Under the pieces are notes generated by a model. The model did no database searches and had not been told where the DNA came from. It was given only the letters and a program-made list of their open reading frames with translations. From contig CAAFEY010000016.1 in assembly GCA_900761995.1 (NCBI GenBank), forward strand, positions 1 through 11,783: DNA of 11,783 nt. Reading direction: 5' to 3'. The DNA is from an uncultured Collinsella sp. (GTDB lineage Bacteria; Actinomycetota; Coriobacteriia; Coriobacteriales; Coriobacteriaceae). The translations under genes and the position numbers were made by a program. This document shows, piece after piece, positions 6,292 through 11,783 of the stretch. Every line of letters begins with the position of its first letter. Position 1 is the stretch's first letter.

Positions 6292-7197
6292 GTGGGGGCC
6301 ATCACTCCGGGTGTGCGTCTGCACGACCTTCCACAAGGGACCGTCGAGGAACGCATTCGCATGGCAGGAGAGCTGGGCTTTTCGTGCATTCAGCTGCCGA
6401 GCAAGGTGCTCTACGCATCGATGGGAATCGATCGAAGCGGTTTGACCCGCGAGCTCGCCGACCATTTGCGTGCGGTGCTCGACGAGGCGGGTGTTTCGGT
6501 CGCCGTGCTCGGCTGCTATAAGAATCTGGCGACGCCCGATCGACAACAGCTTATGGATAACTTTGCCGAGTACGAGGCGTGCCTCAACTTTGCCCAGATG
6601 CTCGGCGGATGCCCGGTTGGTACCGAGACCGGTCGTCCCAATGCGCAGAACCGCGTTGCTGACGACCGTATGACCGACGAGGCGCTCGATGCGTTTATGG
6701 ACGGACTCGCACGCGTCTGCGAGTGCGCCGAGGCCGTGGGTGGGCAAATACTGATTGAGCCCGGCTGGAACGAGACGGTCAACACGCCAGATCGCTGCCG
6801 TGAGGTGCTGGAGCGCGTTTCGAGCCCGGCGCTCGGCGTGATCTACGACCCGGTGTCGCTGCTGCATCCCAGCGTCGTTGGCGAGGCACAAGAAATCACC
6901 GCGCGTATGCTCTACTTATGCGGCAGCAAGATCCGCGTGCTGCATGCCAAGGATTTTGAAGTCGTCGACAACGAGGACGAGGCTGGTTGGTGCGACGGCA
7001 CGGGCTCGCGCCTGGTGTGCCACGGCGTGGGCGAGACAGGCTGCTATGACTTTGAGCCCGTGGTGGCCTGGGCGGCTGCCGCCCGCCCTGGGATTCCCTG
7101 CGTGGTCGAGAACAGCGTGCCAGCGACGGCGGCTGGCTGCCTGACGACACTCGAGCGCATGTCCGCTCGCTGCGGGGCATCGCATCGCGAGATATAG
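6292..7197 (+). CDS. Sugar phosphate isomerase/epimerase-like TIM-barrel protein
   Basis: A 301-residue protein of the xylose-isomerase-like TIM barrel/AP-endonuclease 2 superfamily (COG1082 type), which holds metal-dependent sugar isomerases and epimerases. Candidate metal ligands fall at the ends of predicted strands: Glu156 in LIEPGW, Asp186 in VIYDPVSL, His218 in VLHAKDF and Glu273 in VVENS. The barrel begins with TPGVRLHDL and an early GFSCIQLP strand. I chose the GTG at 6292, one base after the GH105 stop and 10 bases after AAGGGG (6276-6281). A GTG at 6283 is in frame but too close to that site. The tight junction implies coupling to GH105, so it may act on the sugar or unsaturated uronate GH105 releases. 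The true substrate is unknown; family members range over many sugars and inositols. Confidence 0.82.
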   Translation: MGAITPGVRLHDLPQGTVEERIRMAGELGFSCIQLPSKVLYASMGIDRSGLTRELADHLRAVLDEAGVSVAVLGCYKNLATPDRQQLMDNFAEYEACLNFAQMLGGCPVGTETGRPNAQNRVADDRMTDEALDAFMDGLARVCECAEAVGGQILIEPGWNETVNTPDRCREVLERVSSPALGVIYDPVSLLHPSVVGEAQEITARMLYLCGSKIRVLHAKDFEVVDNEDEAGWCDGTGSRLVCHGVGETGCYDFEPVVAWAAAARPGIPCVVENSVPATAAGCLTTLERMSARCGASHREI

Positions 7198-7286
7198 CAT
7201 TGGCTTTTGCTGTGGCGGCAAATTGAGCTTGCCTGACTGGGGGCGACGGTGAAGGGTCTTTATCGTCGTCTCATTGGATTACATCA

Positions 7287-7296
7287 AAAAGGGGAG
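7287..7296 (+). promoter_or_regulatory. Ribosome binding site for the GltD-like gene
   Basis: AAAAGGGGAG lies 4 bases before the GTG at 7301. An in-frame TTG at 7274 upstream would add nine residues but would place this site inside the gene. Homology starting at the cluster-binding region also favours the GTG. Confidence 0.6.
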
Positions 7297-7300
7297 TTGC

Positions 7301-8518
7301 GTGGCTATCCACATTGTCGAAGAGGCGAATCGTTGCCTAGGTTGCAAAAGGGCGTTCTGCCAGCTTAAAGGCTGCCCGGTTCAGACACCTATCCCGCAGG
7401 TCATTGACCTGTTCAAACAGCGTCGTCTGGAAGAGGCGGGCGAGCTGCTGTTCCAGAACAATCCCATGAGCGCGGTCTGCTCCATGATCTGCAACCATTC
7501 GGGCCAGTGCGAGGGCGCGTGCATCCAGGGCCGCAAGGGCACACCGGTGCATTTTTCGAGTATCGAGAACTATATCTCGACTGCATATTTGGACCGCAAG
7601 GAGTGGAAGCCCGCGCCGTCGTGCGGCAAGCAGGTTGCCGTGGTCGGTTCCGGTCCTGCCGGCATTACCGTGGCCATTAAGATGGCCCAGCTGGGCTGTG
7701 CCGTCACGGTGTTTGAACAGCGCCCCGAGATCGGCGGCGTGCTGGAGTACGGCATCCCCGAGTTTCGCCTGCCCCGTGCTCTCGTGCAAAAGTACCGTTA
7801 CGTGATGTGCTCGCTTGGCGTGCGCGTCCGTCCCTCGACCACCATCGGCGGTGCGCTGCATATCGACGACCTGCTGCGCGACGGCTACGATGCGGTCTTT
7901 GTGGGTACCGGTACTTGGCGCGCCCGCAAGCTGGGTATTCCCGGCGAGTCGCGCGGCAACGTGCTGTTTGGCATCGATTATCTGGTCGATCCCACGAGTG
8001 TGGCGATTGGGCAGAACGTGGCGGTTATTGGCGCCGGCAACGTGGCCATGGATGTAGCCCGTACGGCGCTTCGCTCGGGTGCCCGCAAGGTCACTGTGTA
8101 TGCCCGTTCGCGCCATATCTCGGCTATCGACGACGAGGTCGAGTTGACCGAGCTTGACGGTGCCGAGATTGTGCGCGGCAAGGCGATCTGCGCCATCGAC
8201 GATAACGGTCCGGTCTTTGAGACGGCTATCTTCGATGAGGACGACAGCGTGGTGGGCTACGAGGAAGAGCTCGACCATGCGTCCGCCGACACAGTGGTCA
8301 TCGCGGCCTCACAGGTGCCCAAGGACAAGCTTGTGCTTACGACGGGTGGTCTGGAGACTGACCATCGCGGCCTGCTGTCGGTCGATGAGCACGGCATGAC
8401 CACCGTGCCTGGCGTCTTTGCCGCCGGCGACGTGGTCAACGGCCCGCTCACGGTCGTCCATGCCGTGGCCGGCGCCAAGCTCGCCGTCGAAGGTATGGTC
8501 GCCTACCTAGGCCTCTAA
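7301..8518 (+). CDS. FAD/NAD(P)-dependent oxidoreductase, glutamate synthase small-subunit (GltD/NfnB) family
   Basis: A 405-residue flavoprotein of the family that includes the glutamate synthase beta subunit, NfnB, and the N-terminal part of dihydropyrimidine dehydrogenase. It passes electrons between NAD(P)H, FAD and iron-sulfur clusters. In order: CLGC-x4-C-x4-C (Cys12, 15, 20, 25) and CSMIC-x5-C-x3-C (Cys60, 64, 70, 74), eight cysteines suited to two [4Fe-4S] clusters; the FAD dinucleotide fold VVGSGPAG (114-121); the NAD(P) fold VIGAGNVAMD (242-251); and the C-terminal FAD-contact motif GVFAAGDVVNGP (371-382). No large glutamate synthase subunit or NfnA partner is adjacent, so the electron partner is unknown and no gene symbol is given. 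The 103 bases upstream show no convincing promoter or terminator. The family call is strong, the reaction unassigned. Its orientation matches the pectin genes, but the gap and content suggest a separate unit. Confidence 0.9.
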   Translation: MAIHIVEEANRCLGCKRAFCQLKGCPVQTPIPQVIDLFKQRRLEEAGELLFQNNPMSAVCSMICNHSGQCEGACIQGRKGTPVHFSSIENYISTAYLDRKEWKPAPSCGKQVAVVGSGPAGITVAIKMAQLGCAVTVFEQRPEIGGVLEYGIPEFRLPRALVQKYRYVMCSLGVRVRPSTTIGGALHIDDLLRDGYDAVFVGTGTWRARKLGIPGESRGNVLFGIDYLVDPTSVAIGQNVAVIGAGNVAMDVARTALRSGARKVTVYARSRHISAIDDEVELTELDGAEIVRGKAICAIDDNGPVFETAIFDEDDSVVGYEEELDHASADTVVIAASQVPKDKLVLTTGGLETDHRGLLSVDEHGMTTVPGVFAAGDVVNGPLTVVHAVAGAKLAVEGMVAYLGL

Positions 8519-8524
8519 CTCCAT

Positions 8525-8615
8525 CCCACCCATCAGTTGCGGTGAAATAAGGACTGTTTTGGCTGTCAAAGGCCTTATCTACTCCGTATTCCACCGCAAC
8601 TTTTTGTGGGGTGGG
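8525..8615. terminator. Long imperfect palindrome/terminator between convergent genes
   Basis: AGTTGCGGTG (8535-8544) pairs perfectly with CACCGCAACT (8592-8601), followed at once by TTTTT (8601-8605), an intrinsic-terminator layout for the rightward gene. Pairing continues inward with single mismatches: AATA (8546-8549) with TATT (8587-8590), and GGA (8551-8553) with TCC (8583-8585). An alternative inner stem joins ATAAGG (8547-8552) to CCTTAT (8573-8578). An outer pair, CCCACCC (8525-8531) with GGGTGGG (8609-8615), encloses it all and abuts the kdpE stop. It fills the gap between the GltD-like gene and kdpE. No T-run is seen for the leftward direction. Confidence 0.7.
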
Positions 8616-9320
8616 CTAGAGACGCTGCATGCGGTACCCGACACCCATGTGCGTCTGAATCATCTTGGGATGAGAGGGGTCTGCCTCGATCTTCTTGCGC
8701 AGGGTGCGCATGAACACGCGCAGGCTCGCCAGATCGCTGTCCCAGCTCGTGCCCCATATCTCGCGGGTGATGAAGGTGTGGGTGAGCACCTTGTCGACGT
8801 TTTTCGCCAGAAGGACGAGCAATTTGTACTCGGTTGGGGTGAGCGAGAGCTCGCGTCCGTCTTTCGTCGCGTATCCCGCGGCGTAGTCGATATGCAGCGG
8901 ACCGTTGTCGAACGTGCTCGCTTCTGTCGACTCGCTCGACGCCATCAAGGAGCGCCTCAAATTCGCGCGGACGCGCGCGAGCAACTCATCCACAGAAAAG
9001 GGCTTGGTGAGGTAGTCGTCTGCCCCTGCGTCAAGTGCTGCAATCTTGTCGGAATCTTCGGTGCGCGCCGAAATGACGATAATGGGGACTGCCGACCAGC
9101 TTCGGATCTTCGTGATGACCTCGATACCGTCAATGTCGGGAAGGCCGAGGTCGAGCATGATGAGGCTGGGGCCGTGCGACACCGCATCCATGATGGCGGC
9201 CTGGCCGTTGCAAACCTTGCTCACGACATAGCCGTGGAGGTCAAGCGCGGTCGAAACGAGGTTTTGAACGGTCAGGTCATCTTCGACCAGGAGGATGCGT
9301 GGCTTAGCGGCATTATTCAT
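8616..9320 (-). CDS. kdpE: KdpE-type response regulator (OmpR/PhoB family)
   Basis: A 234-residue cytoplasmic transcription factor that, once phosphorylated by KdpD, activates the kdp potassium-uptake operon. The receiver domain (about 7-120) has the acidic pocket Glu13/Asp14/Asp15, phospho-acceptor Asp57 in LDLGLPD, Ser84 in VISAR and Lys106 in TKPF. A winged-helix DNA-binding domain follows (about 135-234), with LSLTPTEYKLL (158-168), the recognition-helix region and a GVGYRM ending (226-231). The ATG at 9320 is chosen because it overlaps the kdpD stop by 8 bases (9313-9320), a typical coupled arrangement; the frame stays open upstream only as an antiphase reading of kdpD. The length is normal for KdpE. 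The identification rests on family motifs plus the adjacent KdpD. Confidence 0.93.
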   Translation of the reverse strand: MNNAAKPRILLVEDDLTVQNLVSTALDLHGYVVSKVCNGQAAIMDAVSHGPSLIMLDLGLPDIDGIEVITKIRSWSAVPIIVISARTEDSDKIAALDAGADDYLTKPFSVDELLARVRANLRRSLMASSESTEASTFDNGPLHIDYAAGYATKDGRELSLTPTEYKLLVLLAKNVDKVLTHTFITREIWGTSWDSDLASLRVFMRTLRKKIEADPSHPKMIQTHMGVGYRMQRL

Positions 9321-11783
9321 GAATCTCGATTTCCTCAGCGGGCAGGGTAAAACGGAAGACGGCCCCATGGGGGTGGTTGTCGCGAACTTCGATGACGCCG
9401 CCATGCGCCTCCACGATGGAGCGGCAGAGCGACAGCCCAAGGCCGATGCTTCGACGCGAATCCACGGGCCGCGTATTGCCTGAGGTAAAGAAGCGCTCAA
9501 AGATATGAGGCTTGTCGCAGTCTGCCACACCCGGCCCATCGTCTGCGACGTCCACCACGACGAACGCGCCCTCGCGACGTGCGCTGACGGTGACAGTCGA
9601 GTCCTCGGGCGTGTATTTGAAGGCGTTCATGATGAGATTCGTAAGCACCTGCATGATGAGATGGACGTCGACGCGTACCAGCAGGATGTCGTCAGTGTGC
9701 TCGATGGTGACGGCATGTCCATGCGATGCTTGGGCGACATGGCTGAGGGCGGCCTCGATGACCTCGTCGATGAGCTCGGATGTGAGGTTGAGGCGAATGG
9801 TGCCGTCCTCGACGCGTGTGATGGCGAGGAGGTTCTCCACGGTATCGATAAGCCAGAGGGAGTCATCGTAGATGGCATCGGCAAGATCGCAGCGTTGTTC
9901 GAGGCTGAGCCTCTCGTCGCTCTTCCGAAGGATTGCCGCAGATCCGGATATAGCCGTGAGGGGTGTCCTCAAATCGTGGCCGATGGAGCGCAAAAGGTTG
10001 GCACGCAGCTGCTCGTTTTTCGCCAAGACCGCAGCCTCTTCGCGCTCTTGCGCCGCTCGGTCACTTTCGAGCGCCAAGGCGCATTCACCTACGATAGATA
10101 GGACGATCGAATGCTCGAAGGCTTCGATCTCGCGTCCCTCCAGGGCGATACCGATGACACCGAATACCTTGTCGCCGGTGCGAACCGCGAGGTAGAGACA
10201 GCGCGCCTCAGGCAGGGTCCGCGTGCTTGCGCCCGCGCGCTTGTTGTTGGTGAAGGTCCAGGTTGCAACGGCGCGCTCGTAGTCGGTGAGCAGCGACGCG
10301 GATCGGTTTTCGGTGCCAGCGGACTCATAGAGCGCCTTGCCGAGCGTGCCGTGTTCGGCGGGGTAGAAGACCACGTCGAGTTTTAGCAGTTTGACGAGTT
10401 GGTTCATGGCGACGCGGGCGCACTCCTCCGCGCTATGGGCTTGCTGCAAGAGCTGGTTCGTTTCGAGGAGTACGCGCGTTTTGAATGCGTTCTCGGCGGA
10501 GGTACGGGCATTGTCGGCGATGCGCGCAGTTAACTCGCCGGCGACCATAGCGGTAGCGAACATGATGCCGAACGTGACCAGATAGCTTCGGTCGTAGCTG
10601 GCGAGCGAAAACAGAGGCGTGACGAAGCAGAAGTTGTAAAGCACTACAGAGAGCACGCTCGATACGATCGTGCAGATACGCCCCGTCGTGGTGACGGCGG
10701 TCAGCAGGGCCGTGAGGATATAGAGGGATATGATGCTGGAATCGGCAAATCCCAGATGGCGGAAAGCCGTGCCGATCGCCGTGGCGACAAGAGAGAGGGC
10801 CAGCGTGCGAAGCACGTCTCGGCTGCTGGGCGGCTGCAGGGCGAGCGCACGGCGGCGTCCTTTGGGCCGGGAGGGCGGAGTCGACTGGTCTGGAATGATG
10901 TAAATGTCGAGGTTCGGGGCGAATGTTATGAGCTGTTCTACGAGAGATTTGCGGCCAAAGAGGGCCTGACGGACGCTGCTGTGCTCGCCCGTGCGCCCCA
11001 TGACGATCTTCGAAATACCCGACAGGCGCGCGAACTCGGAGATCTGAAACGCGACGTCGTCGCCATAGACGGTTTCCATATGTGCTCCGAGCTGCTCGGC
11101 TAGGGCGATATTGGCTGCAAGCTTGGCCCGCTCATCATCGCTCATGGCTTGCGTGCGCGGGCTCTCTACGAACAGGGCGACGAGCTCGCCGCGAAACGCT
11201 TTCGCCATGCGTGCGGCGGCACGGACGATGCGGGGATTGGTCGGCGCCGGGGAGACACAGACTAAGATACGCTCCTTGGTGTAGTAGTCACGGTTTCCCA
11301 GCACGCGTGCGGCGTCTGTGAGGTGGCCGGTGCGATCGGCGCAGCGGCGCAGCGCGATTTCTCGGAGTGCGGTGAGGTTTTCGACGGTAAAAAAATGCTG
11401 TTGCGCTTGGTCGGCTTGTGCGGGACGGTAGACGAGGCCGGCGCGAAGGCGCTCGAGTAGGTCTTCGGGCTCTATGTCGACGAGCTCGACCTGGTCGGCA
11501 TCATCGAAGATACGGTCGGGGATTCGTTCGCTCACGACAACGCCGGTGATGGATGCAACCATGTCGTTTAGGCTCTCGATATGCTGAACGTTCACGGTCG
11601 TATAGACGTCGATGCCCGCATGTAGAAGTTCCTCGACGTCTTGATAGCGTTTGTCGTGGCGAGACCCCGGCGCATTCGTATGGGCGAGCTCGTCGACAAG
11701 GATGAGCTGAGGGGCGCGTTCGATAGCCGCATCTAGATCGAACTCGCTGAGCGCAATGCCGTTGTGCTCGATGAGTTTACAGG
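9313..11783 (-). CDS. kdpD: KdpD sensor histidine kinase (5' partial)
   Basis: Membrane sensor kinase for potassium limitation or ionic stress and partner of KdpE. The frame is open to the right edge, so the GTG at 11595 is internal; 822 residues are visible, against about 890-900 in E. coli. Missing is the N-terminus with the Walker A loop. Visible numbering: Walker B region LVDELAHTNAPG (28-39), VNVQHIESLND (63-73), a universal-stress-protein domain (about 170-297, GRTGEHSS at 262-269), four membrane segments (about 323-420), a GAF-like region (about 442-572), a HisKA domain with phospho-acceptor His602 in SIGHDLRTPLT, and a HATPase domain with N box NAFKYTP (Asn719), DDGPG (747-751) and GLGLSL (780-785). 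All motifs are intact. It shares its last 8 bases with kdpE. kdpFABC is expected nearby but is not in view. This is a full-length type KdpD, not the short kinase-less form of some bacteria. Confidence 0.97.
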   Translation of the reverse strand, partial: CKLIEHNGIALSEFDLDAAIERAPQLILVDELAHTNAPGSRHDKRYQDVEELLHAGIDVYTTVNVQHIESLNDMVASITGVVVSERIPDRIFDDADQVELVDIEPEDLLERLRAGLVYRPAQADQAQQHFFTVENLTALREIALRRCADRTGHLTDAARVLGNRDYYTKERILVCVSPAPTNPRIVRAAARMAKAFRGELVALFVESPRTQAMSDDERAKLAANIALAEQLGAHMETVYGDDVAFQISEFARLSGISKIVMGRTGEHSSVRQALFGRKSLVEQLITFAPNLDIYIIPDQSTPPSRPKGRRRALALQPPSSRDVLRTLALSLVATAIGTAFRHLGFADSSIISLYILTALLTAVTTTGRICTIVSSVLSVVLYNFCFVTPLFSLASYDRSYLVTFGIMFATAMVAGELTARIADNARTSAENAFKTRVLLETNQLLQQAHSAEECARVAMNQLVKLLKLDVVFYPAEHGTLGKALYESAGTENRSASLLTDYERAVATWTFTNNKRAGASTRTLPEARCLYLAVRTGDKVFGVIGIALEGREIEAFEHSIVLSIVGECALALESDRAAQEREEAAVLAKNEQLRANLLRSIGHDLRTPLTAISGSAAILRKSDERLSLEQRCDLADAIYDDSLWLIDTVENLLAITRVEDGTIRLNLTSELIDEVIEAALSHVAQASHGHAVTIEHTDDILLVRVDVHLIMQVLTNLIMNAFKYTPEDSTVTVSARREGAFVVVDVADDGPGVADCDKPHIFERFFTSGNTRPVDSRRSIGLGLSLCRSIVEAHGGVIEVRDNHPHGAVFRFTLPAEEIEIHE

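Noticed and set aside
5037..6389. A 450-residue open frame on the minus strand opposite GH105
   Set aside because: GH105 has all its family residues on the plus strand. The minus frame stays open only because of GC-biased codons, has low-complexity composition and shows no recognisable domain.
7206..7222. TTTGC/GCAAA hairpin after the TIM-barrel gene as a terminator
   Set aside because: Only five pairs with a 7-base loop and no T-run.
7223..7264. A promoter for the GltD-like gene
   Set aside because: TTGAGC and TTGCCT are possible -35 boxes, but no -10-like hexamer lies 16-18 bases downstream of either.
7337..8278. A 313-residue minus-strand open frame opposite the GltD-like gene
   Set aside because: The plus strand carries clear cysteine clusters and Rossmann motifs; the antisense frame has none.
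8559..9350. A 263-residue plus-strand open frame opposite kdpE
   Set aside because: It is antisense to an intact response regulator, with no recognisable fold.
9321..9539. An N-terminal extension of KdpE
   Set aside because: The upstream residues are an out-of-frame reading of the kdpD HATPase region. Receiver homology begins right after the ATG at 9320.
11583..11595. Operator-like GTGAACGTTCA at an apparent kdpD start
   Set aside because: It encodes the conserved KdpD stretch VNVQH, and the frame continues upstream with conserved KdpD sequence. The match is coincidental and the GTG is not the start.

Overview
The window is GC-rich, densely coded actinobacterial DNA, probably from a Collinsella-like gut Coriobacteriia. 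That assignment rests on base and codon style, GTG starts, gene content and compact spacing; no rRNA or other taxonomic marker is present, so it is inference. No stretch over 300 bases lacks a gene. I see no tRNA, rRNA, CRISPR array, insertion sequence or phage gene.

Bases 1-7197 are a rightward pectin-degradation locus. It holds a GH28 polygalacturonase (cut by the left edge), an alpha/beta-hydrolase esterase, an unusual two-domain protein joining a CE8 pectin methylesterase to an alpha/beta-hydrolase esterase, an SGNH/GDSL esterase, a GH105 unsaturated uronyl hydrolase and a xylose-isomerase-like TIM-barrel protein. None of the genes whose N-terminus is visible shows a signal peptide. The inferred job is intracellular finishing of imported pectin oligosaccharides: methyl and acetyl groups are removed by the esterases, galacturonosyl units by GH28 and terminal unsaturated uronic acids by GH105, with the TIM-barrel enzyme possibly acting on a released sugar. 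The esterase and CE8 genes overlap by 4 nt (ATGA), and the TIM-barrel gene starts one base after the GH105 stop, so these pairs are probably translationally coupled.

The 106-base gap between the SGNH and GH105 genes (4946-5051) holds the most striking non-coding signal. It is a 40-bp nearly perfect palindrome centred on a LacI-like operator, with a second copy of that operator exactly 40 bp downstream and a TATAAT -10 box between them. This looks like a repressor-controlled internal promoter for GH105 and the TIM-barrel gene.

Bases 7301-8518 encode a stand-alone flavoprotein oxidoreductase of the GltD/NfnB type with two N-terminal iron-sulfur cysteine clusters. It converges on the leftward kdpD-kdpE pair (8616-11783), the sensor kinase and response regulator of the potassium-responsive Kdp system. 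kdpD is cut by the right edge, so kdpFABC cannot be seen. The 97-base gap between the converging genes holds a long imperfect palindrome followed by a T-run, acting as a terminator and possibly a dispersed repeat.
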